From the NCBI GenBank assembly GCA_902651635.1, contig CACRSC010000053.1, positions 1-64,000 on the forward strand: DNA of 64,000 nucleotides, written 5' to 3'. This document shows positions 46,840 through 59,086 of the stretch, piece by piece. Origin of the DNA: Mastigamoeba balamuthi (taxonomy: Eukaryota > Evosea > Mastigamoebida > Mastigamoebidae). Under the pieces are notes generated by a model, which saw only the letters and a list, made by a program, of their open reading frames with translations, was not told where the DNA came from and searched no databases. The position numbers and the translations under genes were made by a program. Position 1 is the first letter of the stretch, and every line of letters begins with the position of its first letter.

Positions 46840-47777
46840 TCCTGGGGTCTTTCTCTCTCCGCATCACGTCTTTCCAATTGCCAAATCAGATTCTCTTTGA
46901 CAAACTGAGCACAGTGGATGCCGCTGGTCCTCCAATCGGGCCAGATGGGCAGGGTTGCTGCATAATGCACGTGACGAACTGGGAGGTGTGTGTTCACGGT
47001 GTCATATCAGGACGTTAAGCATCGGGTGATTCGGGTGTTGGACTGAAGACTGGCCGGGCAGCACTGCGGTTCATTTGCAGCCGGACCAATCGTCGTTTAT
47101 CTTGCCGCGTCACTTCACAGCAACGCATAACGCAGAGGCAGTGTGGTTTGCGGGCAGCGGTAACCGACGAAGAAAAAACGGGGCAAGGTTCACAGTTGTC
47201 CACCCCTAGCAGAGCGGGGGAGCGGGGAAACAACGCTGGGAGGCTTGGTCCTCGGAGTGATCCCGCCCGGCTAGTCCGTCCGCAACCGCTAGCACCGAGG
47301 TTCGACGTACGTCTGATCCTCTGCGGTGTCCAGTCCTGCTGGCGGTGGACAATACAGGTGGCAGAAAATGCACTTCTCCGCAGACTTTTTCTTCATTTAT
47401 CAGCGGCCACCGGGCTCTGCCAGGCAGCAGCTGAGGACACGGCACAGCAGACCAGAGCGCTGCCACAGATGTTCGGCCGCACCCCGCCCGTCAATGTTCT
47501 CCGGCTACGGAAATGTGCCTGATTCCCTGGGGCGTCGATTCTGCGCAGGAGACTGAGAACTCAATTTGTCCGAGGCGAAGACGGCCCTGTCACCCGGGCA
47601 CCGCGGAGGATTTTTCACTGCGCGATATGCTGGGGCCGTGACCTCATAATCCGGCCTACGAGCGTCAGCGTCCGGATCTTCCTCAGTATTTTTTGTACTA
47701 CAGACAAAAACCGAGCCCCCTCAGGCCTCGTGTCTTTGCTGACTCAGCGCCCTAGACATCCAACACCACCCGCGGCC
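46840..47777. other. intergenic, upstream of acetyl-CoA synthetase
   Basis: About 940 bases with no convincing open frame. The 50 bases before the ATG at 47778 are C/A-rich, like a 5' UTR. No other feature is evident. Confidence 0.45.
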
Positions 47778-50549
47778 ATGGAGCAGCTGTCGAGGATCTT
47801 CAACCCCAAGAGCATCGCCGTCATCGGTGCGAGCCAGAAGGCGGGCAGCATCGGCAACCAGGTCGTCCTGAACCTCGTGCAGTCCAAGTACGCGGGGCAG
47901 CTCTTCCCCATCAACCCCACGGCCCCCGAGATCTGCGGCATCAAGGCCTACAAGAGCGTCCTCGACGTCCCCTGCGAGCACCTCGACCTCGCCGTCTACA
48001 CCGTTCCCGAGAAGTTCGTCGTCTCGTGCTGCAAGGAGGCCGCCCAGAAGCACGTCGTTGTGAGTACCGACCCCCACATCCCCCCTCTCAGTCTTCTCCG
48101 GTTATTGCTCGTTTTTCCCGGCGGGTATTCTTTTCTCCGCTTGGGGTTCGCGTTGCCCGACGCGCCGGGGTCGAGGCCTCTGCGTCGCGCCCGGCCTGCG
48201 CGACGGCGTGCTGGGTTTTTTCGTCGACAAAGTGATCACAGTTGACATGCACACGAAAACCCCGCACGAGGAAATGGCCGTCTAACGCTTCCGAAACGCG
48301 TTCATCGGCGCCGCGCGCTCGCAGGGCCACGTGATCATCACGTCGGGGTTCTCCGAGGTGGGCAACGTGGCCGCCGAGCGCGAGCTCGTGGAGATCGCGG
48401 CCAAGAGCGGCGGGCGCATCGTGGGCCCCAACATCGTCGGCCTGCTGCTCAACGGCTGCAACGCCAACGCCTCGTTCGCGCCGTACCTGCCGTACAGGGG
48501 CAGGACCGCGCTGGTCTCGCAGAGCGGCGCGCTGCTGATCGCGCTCGACGGCACGACGTACACCAAGCGGTTCGGGTGCTCGAGCATGGTCTCGCTGGGC
48601 AACATGGCCGACCTCGACTTTGCCGACACGATCAACTACTACGCGCAGGACAAGGAGACCAGCTGCATCGCCCTCTACATCGAGGGCGTCAAGAACGGCC
48701 GCGCCTTCATGGAGGCTGGTGCGCGCCATCCTCCTCCTCCCCCCCCCACCCAGCGCACCGCGCACAGGCGGGGACAGGAGGGGCGGGGGGTCTTCTCCGG
48801 AGAACGAGACGGAAATTTGCCACTCGAGGGCACAGAAATGCGTTGATGCTCAATGCTCCGCCCACGTTAATTCTCAGCGGGGAGGGGCTTCCTAAGCGAG
48901 TCATAATTCCACGCCGACGCCAATTCCCGAGTTTTTCCTCTTCCCAATTCGGGAATCCACTGACGTGGCGGTGCTTCTGCCCCCCCCCCACCGCAGGGCG
49001 CAAGGCTGGCAAGCCCATCATCGCGCTCAAGGCGGGCGTCAGCGCTCACGGGGCAGCCGCGGCCGCGTCGCACACGGGGTCGCTGGCAGGCGCCGTCAAG
49101 ATCTACGACGCGGCGTTCAACCAGGGCAAGATCATCCGCGGTAAGCTTGCCGTCTTAGCCCAGGCGCCCCAGCGCCTAAATTAACCCTGCCTGCGCCCGG
49201 GAAAACGCTTGCGCCGCCGCCCAGCGATGGACCTCGTGGAGCTGCTGGACTGCGCGCAGGCGCTGTCGATGCAGCCGCCGATGCGCGGCGACAACATCGT
49301 GGTGATCACCAACGGCGGCGGCATCGGCGTGCTGTCGTCGGACAGCGCCGAGTTCCACGGCGTGGCGCTGCACGCGGCGCCCAAGGACCTGCAGGACAAG
49401 TTCTACGCCTGCATGCCCGCGTTCGGCTCGCCCAAGAACCCCGTCGACATCACCGGCAGCTCGGGGGCCAAGGGCTACGAGGACGCCGTCGCCGTGGCCC
49501 TCGGCAGCGAGTGGGTCAGCGGCGTCGCCGTGCTCTACTGCGAGACGGCCGTCACCAAGCCCGACGCCGTCACGGCCGCCCTGCTGCGCGCGCTGCAACG
49601 CAACCCCGAGCGCAAGCCCGTCGTCGTGTGCTACGTCGGCGGCGAGGAGTCGATCGGCGCGGGCAAGAAGCTGATGGACCTCAGCATCCCCGTCTACGAC
49701 AACCCCAGGGCGGCCATGTGCGCGCTCTCTGCGCTGCGCCAGGTCGCCAAGTTCGAGGAGCGCGGGGCCGCGGACGAGTTCACGCCGTTCGCGGGCACCG
49801 AGGCGGCCAAGAAGACGGCGCTCGCCGTCATCGCGGGAGCGCGCGCCGACGGGCGCCGGTCGCTGACGGAGATCGAGGCGATGCAGCTGTTCAGCGCGTA
49901 CGGCATCCCCGCGGCCACGTCGAAGCTCGCGCGGACCGAGGACGAGGCCGTGGCGCTGGCGCGGTCGATCGGGTTCCCCGTCGTCATGAAGGTCGTCTCG
50001 CCGCAGATCCTGCACAAGAGCGACGCGGGCGGCGTCAAGGTAAACATCCGCGACGACGACGGCGTCCGCGCGGCGTTCCGCGTCATCAAGGAGAACTGCC
50101 TGAGGTACAAGCCCGACGCGGACATCCGCGGCATCGTGATCCAGGAGATGGCCATGCTGGGCAAGGAGGTCATCGTGGGCTCGGTCAACGACGGCACGTT
50201 CGGCCCCACGGTCATGTACGGCATGGGCGGCATCTTCGTCGAGGTCCTCAAGGACGTCACGTTCCGCGTGGCCCCCTTCTCGCTGCACACGGCCCACGAG
50301 ATGCTGCCCGAGATCAAGTCGTTCCCGATCCTCGCGGGCGCCCGCGGCGAGAAGGCGCGCGACACGGACGCGCTGGCCGAGGTCATGTCGCGCGTCAGCC
50401 AGCTTGTCTGGGACCTGCGCGACGAGATCGCCGAGACCGACGCCAACCCCGTCATGGTCTACGAGAAGGGCCAGGGCCTCAAGGTTGTCGACGCCCGCAT
50501 CATCCTCAAGAGCCACGACCAGGCTGCCGCTGCCCCGGCCCACCACTGA
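47778..50549 (+). CDS. ACD: acetyl-CoA synthetase, ADP-forming
   Basis: Exons 47778-48059,48325-48718,48997-49140 and 49225-50549 sum to 2145 nt, exactly 715 codons (714 aa; the Entamoeba enzyme is about 713). The N-terminal CoA-binding part starts IFNPKSIAVIGASQKAGSIG with NPTAPEICG and VIITSGFSEVG. The C-terminal ATP-grasp part has LMDLSIPVYD, GFPVVMKVVSPQILHKSDAG and GVKVNIRDDDGVRAAF. The alpha and beta domains are fused as in amoebae. It converts acetyl-CoA, ADP and Pi to acetate, ATP and CoA, giving substrate-level ATP in the cytosol of anaerobes. The first intron (265 nt) is long for this window. The third exon is preceded by a C9 run that acts as pyrimidine tract. Confidence 0.94.
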
Positions 50550-50899
50550 GAAGGGGACGGGCGGCTGGACGGGGAGACCGGACGACTGTGCTGCCCGCTG
50601 GTGATGCAGCGCCCAATGCACTCTGTGCAGGTGTGCAGCGGTCTTCTCACACCACTGTACGGCCACAAAATCAAACAAGAAGATGAATACCTCTCACACC
50701 GGCCTACTCGCGGTCCGACCGAATGTCTTTTAATATCCTTATGGACCGCAGCAGGGTGGAAGGAAGACCAGACAGTAGCCCTTCCGGAACCACAAGAGTT
50801 GTGATAGGATTGGAAGTACTCTGCACATAGAGTTCCGTTGAGGGTTTAATCACTACCAATGCCAGTACAGCGAGCAAGGATTGGATTCATTTACAGGTG
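50550..50899. other. convergent 3' flanks
   Basis: Between the ACD stop and the end of the minus-strand small-protein gene. AT-richer and without coding frames. It probably contains both polyadenylation sites, though no perfect AATAAA is seen. Confidence 0.4.
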
Positions 50900-51428
50900 T
50901 TACAGACTGAGAACTCCGTGGGCCTTCTGATAGCCAGCTGCGCCCCTGGTGGAAGAAGAACCCGCTCCGGAGACAGCAATCCTTGGGCTGAACAGCTCAG
51001 GCCCGCCTCCCAGAGGCTTCCCGTCCCTCATAGGCCGCAGCTGCGGGAGGAACTTGTACCTCAACGAGTCCGCGGCCGAGTCTGTGAGTGCCACTCCCCA
51101 GAAGCAGCCATTCTCCAAACTCGGCACGACCTTGGAGTTGACCGGCCTGCGGGAGGGAAAACCGTAGAAAGATCAAAGTCCGATTGCCAACGGGTGAGCC
51201 GATGGCAGTGGTGGCTCACCGTGAGAGTCCCCCACACGTGGGCAGCTCGCCTGGCTTTGGCTTCGGCACCTGGGTGGAGCGGAGCGACGCCAGGAGACGG
51301 AGGGCCTCTGAGCGAACGAGGCCGAGAGACGACTGGTCGGCAGTCGGGTCCCCAGCGGCAGCCCGAGCCTCGAAGGCCTCTATCTCCTTCTTAATGTCAT
51401 CCAGAAGAGCGATCACCGCGCCAGCCAT
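50900..51428 (-). CDS. small conserved hypothetical protein 2 (one intron)
   Basis: Exons 51428-51220 and 51146-50900 give exactly 152 codons (151 aa), joined in phase 2 across a 73-nt intron. It is a paralog of 43568-43993 over both its helical N-terminus (IKKEIEAFEARA, LVRSEALRLLASLRSTQ) and its C-terminal block (LRPMRDGKPLGGGPELFSPR), but the other copy has no intron. A further GT-AG intron (51508-51441, GTAAGA to TTGCAG) lies just upstream of the ATG, suggesting a spliced 5' UTR or a short upstream coding exon. Function is unknown. Confidence 0.6.
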
Positions 51429-51911
51429 GCGAACGATGCGCTGCAAATGTAAAGAGCGAGTTTTGGTAATGGTCGATAAGATTGGGCCGAGTCTCGGGCG
51501 GATCTTACAGAAGTCAACCGTCGGTGGCCAAATATGGCAAAAAGTGCTCCTGACGATAAGGCCAGTGCGTTCAACAGCGGTGCAGTTCTCCGAACGTGGG
51601 TGCATCCTGGCACTGCTCGAAATGGTGGGCAGAAGCGATACCACAGTCCCCTCAATTGCTTTGGCAGCCAGCACAGCTGCGACTCAGCACAGGGCCACGA
51701 AACATGCAACAAGCGAGGCTTTTGTTCGGGTGACGAAGCTGGAATGTGAATGCCCCGGGTGCAGAACTCGGGCGGAATGACGGCAGCCCCGATAGAAGTA
51801 GAAGCCGCCAGTGCAGAAGGGCAGCTGGCAGGCCATCATTCTGGCCGCGCAGGCTGTGCTCGGCACAAACAGGCAGCCCGTGAGCGGCTTGAGGGACAAC
51901 CACAAGCGAGC
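51429..51911. promoter_or_regulatory. promoter/5' UTR of small protein 2 with probable UTR intron
   Basis: The minus-strand intron 51508-51441 has a good donor (GTAAGA) and acceptor. The rest of the stretch up to the permease stop at 51912 has no supported gene; ORF-like reading through it is not continuous with either neighbour. Confidence 0.45.
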
Positions 51912-53707
51912 TCACTCGACGCACGAGGGGCAGGCGGTGGCCAAAATGCTGAACGCAAAGGCCGCGATTCCGACAGCGAAAGTGACCCAGACGGGCACAG
52001 GCCCGCTGTGCGTCCCCGTGAAGGGCGTGACGTCGCTGCCCTTGCCCCACCGCCTGACGCAGGCCCGCCTGCTGAGCCACTGGAACACCGGGGGCACGAC
52101 GAACTCGATGGCGAAGCCGAACATCCCCGCGATCGTGAAGATGGTGTCGAGCCGCCCGACGAGCGTCCCCAGCACGAGCGGCAGCACGGCGGCCATCATG
52201 CGCACGAGCACCCTGCGCCTGGCGAGACTCTCGGGCAGCGCCACCGCGAGGTTGCCCGAGAGCGTGATGGCGACGAGCGGGTAGACGTTGGTCAGGTCGA
52301 TGACGGGGAACAGCACGATGGCGAGCTGTATCGCCGTGGCCCACCAGTGCGCGGGGCCCTCGCCCCACCCGCCGTCGCGGCCCGTGTACCCGGCCCAGTT
52401 GAGCGTCACGAGAGGCCTCGGCGGGTTGAAGAACACGGCGCACGAGGCGCCGACGGCGACGTAGAACGCGAGGCTCGTGAGCTGCGCCGCGGCGGCGATG
52501 AACGGGGACTTGCGCTTGTTGCGCAGCGGGGCGAGGGCGTCGGCGAGGTTGTAGTGCACGTTGAGCGCGACGGCCGCGCTGGGGAACATGACGCCGAAGC
52601 CCGACCACTTGAGCCTCCACAGGCCCCTGGGGTCGCTGTCCGCGTGCTGCTGTGGGCCCCCGTGCGCGAGCCCCACGCCCACGGTGCCCAGCATCAGCGC
52701 AAACGCCACAAAGCGGTACAGCGTCAGGGCGACCTGCAGGCCCTGCTGCTCTGTCGCTCGGCCCACACGACGGCACGTGAGAGACGCTGGGGCCAGCGAG
52801 CGAGGGGCAACGGGGGGGGGGGGGGGCACACCGGTGATGTCGAGGAGCGTGAGGCCGAGGACGATGAGGGCGAAGACGCCGCAGCAGCCGTAGTAGGTCG
52901 CGTGACAGGCGGCGCTGGCGGTCTCCTCGTAGATGTCGCACGTCTCGGTGCCCACGACAAACTCGAACATCAGCATCGCCAGCGACGAGCTGAACGTCGC
53001 CACGTAGGCCCACAGGCACCCGTAGCCTGCGCCCACCCACGCAATGCAGTTTCAGTACTCGAATGCTCACAGACAAAAACAGAAAAATAACGCTCTGGCC
53101 GGTTTTCAAACACAGCAAAGGCTGCCCAGCAGTCAGTTGTTGGCCCCAAATAGGAAACAAGAAAGCCATGGCGGATAACCGTGAACGGACAATAGCAGGC
53201 GATGATGGCCTCGGAGAAGAACTTTCCGGCGTGGCCGCCCCAGAGGTAGCAGAAGTGCGTGTACGAGCAGCGGTCAAAGTCGTGCGTGTACCGCGGGCTC
53301 GAGCCGCTGACAGAGGGCGACACGGCCTCGTAGCCCTTGGCCCTCGACATGATCTCGATGACCCACATGCAGCCCAGCACCAGGAAAACCGCAAAGAACG
53401 CGAGCGTAACGCCCGTCAGCGGGACTCCGGCGACGTAGAACGCGTACGGCACGCCCAGCACGCCCGCACCGATTATGTAGTTGATGGCCACCTGCGTCGT
53501 GGCGCTGCCGTGAGCGTTCGCGGCGCGGAAGCGCCCGAGAAGCGTGTGCGTGGGCGGCAGACGCGCTGCGGGGGAGGCGGGTACCGAGTACGCGGCGAAG
53601 TCGCTCTTGTAGTACGTCGACTCGCGCTCGATGGAGGTGCGGATCTCGGAGGGGCTGTAGCCCGTGGGCTGGGCCAGCAGGGGTGCGTGCTCGGGGCTCT
53701 GTGGCAT
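51912..53707 (-). CDS. amino acid/auxin permease (AAAP) family transporter
   Basis: Exons 53707-53191,53026-52830 and 52733-51912 close at exactly 512 codons (511 aa). After a polar N-terminus, helix 1 carries INYIIGAGVLGVPYAF, the hallmark of AAAP transporters. About ten further hydrophobic segments follow, including FALIVLGLTLLDITG, LTLYRFVAFALMLGTVGVG and FPVIDLTNVYPLVAITLSG. It should be a proton- or sodium-coupled amino-acid transporter of plasma or endolysosomal membrane; the substrate cannot be read from sequence. Intron 2 starts GTGCCCC within a run of about 15 C, so its exact 3' site (two in-frame AGs) is ambiguous by 2-3 residues. The start at 53707 is the Met of MPQSPEHAPLLAQP; an upstream Met at 53776 is possible. 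Confidence 0.85.
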
Positions 53708-53944
53708 TGGGGGCTCTGTGCGGGTGCCGGCCACACCGGTGCAGGCAACACAGGTCCGAGAAAAACAAGGAATCATGATTTTTCAGAGGAATCTTTGGAG
53801 ATTCCCCAACTCGTCTCGTGGGGCAGAGAGGATTCCAAATAAATAAATATTTATTCAGAACGAGTATTCATCGCTAAACAGGGTAATTAAAAGTGAAAGA
53901 AAAAGAAATAGGGAAGTAAATAAATAGACGACCCCTGGAACTGT

Positions 53945-55635
53945 TCAGACGGCCTCCCATCTCCTGGCGCGGTCCTCGAGCACCAGGGCGACGGCGCTGT
54001 CCTTGGGGACGCGCACGGGGATGCGCTCGGCGATGGCGCGGAGCTCCCACACCGAGATCTCGCGCAGGGGGCTCTCGAGCCCCAGCCTCGGGTGCCTGCC
54101 CATCGCCAGCGCCACGACGCACTCCCTGCCCCTCCTGGCCTCGTCGCCGCGCTCGCCGCCCTTGCCGCCGCAGAGCTCCGACTCGGCAGACGCCTCGACG
54201 ATCCAGAGGCACTGCGCTGCCAGCGGCCCGACCTCGCAGAGCGCGCAGCCCGCGACGAGCGCAGCCCACGGCCACTCGCGGCGCGTGCAGGCGTAGCCGA
54301 ACGACCACGGCACGCACGACCAGCACACGGCGCACAGCGCCCAGCAGGCGCGGCGCAGGCGGTGCGGAGGCGGCAGCGACGACGACGGCAGCGACGGCGA
54401 CGGCCAGCGCAGCGTGGCGCACACGGCGGGCAGCGGCACCGCGAGCATCGCCAGCGACGCCAGCGCGTGCAGGGAGCGCAGGCAGTGCGTGTAGTACGCG
54501 CGGTCGTCGTCCCGTCCGCGGCTGCTCGTCGCCCCCGCGTGCTCGGGGCCTGCGGCCGCGGCGTCAGCGTTGCGCGCAAAGTCAATTGCCCGAAACGCGG
54601 GGGGAAAAAGGGCGTAGAAAAACGAGCATTTCAACGGAAAAGGCTCCGGCGTGAGTCAGCACGTCTCTGCGAGCCGCACGGGAAATGCGGAAAAGGGGAA
54701 AAGACAGGGAAGAACGGGGCGCACTTGGGGTGAGAGAGACGACCCCGACGAGCAGAAGCCCCAGGAAAACGTGCGGGACGGCGACAGCGAAGACGAGCGC
54801 CGCCGCGGCGATGCCCCCGCACCCGCGCGCGCACCTGTCGACCCCCGCGCACCTGCCGGTCGCCCCTGCGGCCCTCGCGTGCCCGCCGCCCGCGTGCCGC
54901 ACGCGGACGCCCGTCACGAACGCCAGCATCGCCGCCCCGAGCAGCGGAACCGTCGCGGAATCGACGACGAACTCGCCGCGCGTCGACGGGCGGCCCGCGC
55001 CCGAGCCGGCGGCGAGGAACGCGGTGCGAACCGACAGGAACGCGACGCAAGACGCGACCCAGGCGAGCGGGCGGGCGAAGGCGGGTGACGTGGCGCAGAG
55101 GGCGGCGCGGCGGCGACGGGAGAGCAGCGGGACGCAGAGGGCGGTGGCGGCCAGCGCGTACAGCGCGCACGCCAGCAGCTGCACGACCTCCGTGGCGCCT
55201 GTGGGTGACCCCCCGAGTGCACTGGGCCGCTTCTGACTGCGAACGGGAGAGAAAAAAAGAATGGTGACGCACACTGCACTTTTATTACACGGGGTCGGCG
55301 GTCGCAGTGGGCTCTGTCCCGTCCCGCCCTGTGCCTGTGCCGCGTGCGCTGCTGAGGGGGAAGATGGCGGCGGAGAGCTGGCAAAAGCCTCCGGGGGAGA
55401 TGGTGATGACGTGTTCTCCCGTGGATCTCCCCGCATCCCCACACCACCGCCGAGATCCCGCAACTGCGCAAGAGACGTTGGAAATTGCTCTGCGCTTTTC
55501 TTTTCCAGTCAGTTGTGCGGGTGTTCTTCCCTCGTCGATGCACTCCTCGCTGCTACCCCCAGCACCGGCGCGCTTCTGCTCTCGGGTGACCGGGCCACTG
55601 GCCTCCACAGGTCCGAGTGATTCTTGCGAATCCAT
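53945..55635 (-). CDS. probable seven-helix membrane protein
   Basis: Three regions look coding. The N-terminus from ATG 55635 (MDSQESLGPVEASG) is polar. The exon 55198-54741 has four hydrophobic helices (VVQLLACALYALAATALCV, PLAWVASCVAFLSV, VPLLGAAMLAFVTG, AAALVFAVAVPHVFLGLLL). The last exon (about 54600-53945) has three more (ALASLAMLAVPLPAVC, ACWALCAVCWSCVPWSF, WAALVAGCALCEVGPLA) and a 100-residue charged cytosolic tail ending WEAV. Seven helices with polar termini suggest a receptor-like or TOM1/THH1-like protein, but no defining motif is seen. The splice joins before 55198 and between 54741 and the last exon are not fixed. Confidence 0.5.
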
Positions 55636-55822
55636 GGAAAAAGGGAAAAGACGGGAAATGCAGGAAAAGCGCGGAAAGGCGACACCGAGCCAGGGGGGTG
55701 GCTGCGAAAGCGAGGAAATGCAGAGGGGGTACGGAGGAGCAGAGTCCAGCTGGGGGCTATTGGCGAGACTGACGCCCTCCGAGGCCTTTAGCAACTGTCT
55801 CTGTGCACTGATTCACATTGTT

Positions 55823-58800
55823 TTACTCTGTTTTGTCTTTTGGGACCGGGACGTCTTCGGTCAGAAAGCGGGTGGGAACAACCAAGCAGAGAGAGCGGTC
55901 GAACTTGTCTGAGTTGTCCTGGAACGCAGGCAGCACTGCCACGGCCCTGTGAAGCGCCCTGAACTCCAGATCAACCTTGGGACCTGCGGTCTCACAGAGA
56001 GGAAACGGCGCGAGTGGCACGCCCCTCTTGGGCGACACGAGCTGCTGCGCCCTGATCCCGGAGTCCGTGACCTCCTTGACGACGTAGTACGTGTAGAACT
56101 CTCGAGACAGGTCAGAGCAGCACTGCGGGTTCTCGTCCAGTGTCACGCAGACGTCGTTGGCCGGAAGCGTGCAAACGACAGTACCCGGCACCAGTGGGAT
56201 GTGCTCGTAGACGACGTGCGGGGCCCTCTTGCCGTAGCGAGGCTGGACGACCTGACAGCTGCCTTCCGTCCTCCAGCGCACCAACGCAGCGTCGCGGCTC
56301 TTCGGGTCGTTCTGAATGCGAGACATGCACGCCGTCTGCCACGAAGCAGCATTTCGCAGAGTGTACGCCGCCATGTTCACACTCGTAAGGCGAGAGAATG
56401 AGGCGATCTTGCTCTGTGTGTTCTCGGCCCGCTCTGTGTCCCAGATGCATGGCGGGCCGCGGTGCAGCATCACGTTGGCCAGGTGCAGCGGCGAGTGGAG
56501 GTTGAGCTGCGCCTGCCTCTCGGTAGTGCCATCCTTGTTCGTCTTCCTTGGGTAGTGCCCGAGGATCCCACGCACAACTTCGCGAGAGAGGACAGACACC
56601 ACAGCGACCAGGCCCTGCGTGCTGCTGGGCGAGTACAGCAGCGAGAAGAATGTCGCCACCTTCGTCCAGAGCTTGAGCACGTCCTTGGGCACGCTCAGAT
56701 AGAGCAGCAAGTACGGAATGCAGAGCCCGAAGTTCCTTGACTCACGCCCGATCCAGTTGCCACGCGTGTGCAGAGGCACCATGCGCAGGTGAACCGGGAG
56801 CTCGGCGTTGGCGGCAGTGACCCGCATCGCCAGCGTCTCGCGCTGGTCCTTGTCGAGACCGCTGATGAGCAGCTCCGGCAGCACCTTGAAGTAAAAGAGC
56901 ACTAGATGGAGGTTGTCTGCTGCAGGCAGCTCGAAGAGGTTCGTTACACCAGGCCAGTCAAAGAGCGGGTTGAAGAGGGCAGTCCAGTGCAGGTGCTGCT
57001 CAGAGAGGATCTCATGTGCCTTCTCCTCTGTGCCCTTCTGGCGAGTCACGAGGACGGCCCGCGCCTTGTGGACAGCGGCCACTGCAGCCGCGAAGTCCCG
57101 GGGGTCCCCGAGCTCGCCTCGAGCGAACTGCTCGAGAGTAGCATCACACATCGGGCAGCAGTAGTTGGCCTTGCCGCTCGGTGGGTTGACTGAGACAAAC
57201 CAGCACCTCTCCTGTGAGTCCGCGATGAGGGCACCCAGTTTGAGGTAGACCCACACCGTCTCCTTCAGGGCCTCGCACCACACCTCGACCCCATCGTACG
57301 CGACCGTGGCCTCGGGGCGCAGCACACAGAGGATCGACAGCAGACTGAGCGAGTTGCCGTAGACAGTGCCATCGCTCTCAGCGATGTTGAAGCGGAAGAA
57401 CTGCAGGTTGCGCAGTCCCTGCGCACCGTTGAGCACATCAAGCAAGATGGCACGCCCAGACTGCTTCTTCTTCCACGAGTACTTATCCGCATACAGCGCA
57501 TACGTGAGTGCGTACGCTTGCTTGCTGCACTGCTGCGGGTCGTTGTTGTGCCTCTCCAGTGCGGCCTTCTTCCATGCGAGTGCGTCCTTCGACTCAGTGT
57601 AGTTCGAGATGATCTCGGGCTCCGTCTCGTCACCGTTCTCGTCCTTCCCAGGGCCGTCATACAGCTTTCCCTCGAGCAGCGGGATGGAGAACATCGCATG
57701 AATGTACCCCAGCATACTGCGAGTAGTCTTCTTCTTGTCCGCCCACCCTATTGTGGCCAGGAACCTCTCCTCGAGGTCACGAACATATCTCGAGCCATTT
57801 GGCTCGTCGGGATCGACCCAGATTCTCCAGAGTGTGTCCACTTCCGTGTCATTGAAACAGAGCTCATGTTTCGTATACAGCACCTTCCATGCAGCCGCAT
57901 CGGCAGTGGCGAATGTGGGCAGCTGGCACTTCGTCTTCAACCACAGCAGCACGTCTGCTGAGATGCTGTCCGACTCCTCCTCCTGCGACGCGTTCATGGG
58001 CATGCCCTCTTCCTGCGAGAACATTGGGGTATCCCCAGTTGTTTCGCTGTCGTCCGAGTCCTTCTCTGCCACTTCGCTCTCGTCGGGCTCACACTGAAGG
58101 GCCTCCACGATGTCATCTTGTTTTGAGGTATCGTCCAGAGTGAGACCTCAAATAGTGATACAACACGAACCTCTCTTCCCGAGCTCGCACTCGACCTTGT
58201 GCCGAGTGTTCTTGGTAGCAGAGTCGTCAGTGCTTGTGCCCTCTTGGGCCGCTGCTGCGCGCTTCGTGAGGGGCTCCAAGAGGATGGCCTCGGACGTGAC
58301 GTCAGGAGGGCCACAGACGTCGTGCAGTGGCTCCTGGGCAGCGTCATCCTCGCGTGCACGCTTGTTCTTGGTGTTGCCCTCACCATTCCTCTCGCTGCCA
58401 CCGCCACCTGTCTGCATGGCGCAGAGGCGCTGGATGAGCACGGCCTTTATGCCCGCCGTTGGCAATCCGTGCTGCTTGCACAACTCGCGCAGCACAACGA
58501 CAGTCATCTTGTTCAGGGCCTCCTCGCCCTGTTCCGCTTGCTGCATCTGCTGGTGGGCGATTTTAGGTCTAAATCAGCGGCGAGACCCCCACGCACCATA
58601 GTGGTAATGGCGGACGCTGCGAAGGGCAGGCCTGGCGAGTGAGAAGCACACTTGAGGGTCGGCACCGCACACGCCGAGGCAGCTGGCGGAAATTCGGGCA
58701 GCGGCGCGCACTTCGCAGTCGCTGCTTTTGGCACAACGGCGGCGGAGCCGGTGACGGCGAGAAGCAGGATGTCGCGAGGCGGCAGGTCAAAGCGCACCCA

Positions 58801-58980
58801 GACGCCGGTGCTTTGCTTCTCCTGCAGCTTCTCCTGGGGGCACGGCGCGTGTTCTTTGACCTTGGCGTGGTAGTGTCGCAGGAGCGACCGCTTGTCCTCG
58901 TAGTGCTTATGGTGCGTAAGGCAGCGGTAATTGCCTTCCGTGAATGGGCGTGAACTCGCCCGGGGGCGGCGGAGAGCCAT
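55823..58980 (-). mobile_element. TNP2/CACTA-like transposase-type gene with zinc-finger and SAP domains
   Basis: The start at 58980 gives MALRRPRASS and a C2H2-like finger (YRCLTHHKHYEDKRSLLRHY). A second segment (58546-58151) holds a SAP DNA-binding motif (LRELCKQHGLPTAGIKAVLI). The same frame then continues, after a TGA at 58148, into a 760-codon body ending at 55823. The body has CCPMCDA, FDWPGVTNLFELPAADNLHL and a late segment (LHTRGNWIGRESRNFGLCIP with VATFFSLLYSP) laid out like the TNP2/DUF4218 region of CACTA transposases. A 24-nt GT-AG removal would drop the TGA in frame. Terminal inverted repeats were not found. It could also be a domesticated host gene. Assignment rests on layout and short motifs only. 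Confidence 0.45.
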
Positions 58981-59086
58981 GGGACAGCCGCGCACTTTTT
59001 TCTGTTGGATTCGAATGTGATTTTTTCCGACCCGTTTGTTGTCGTCACGCCGAGATTCACAACAAACAACCGAGAGGAAGCGAAGG
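58981..59086. promoter_or_regulatory. 106-base divergent promoter
   Basis: This separates the ATGs of the transposase-type gene (-) and the nuclear-type gene (+). It is AT-richer than its surroundings (for example GGATTCGAATGTGATTTTTT). Confidence 0.5.

Noticed and set aside
49176-50678. 500-aa minus-strand frame opposite ACD
   Set aside because: Antisense shadow of a conserved gene.
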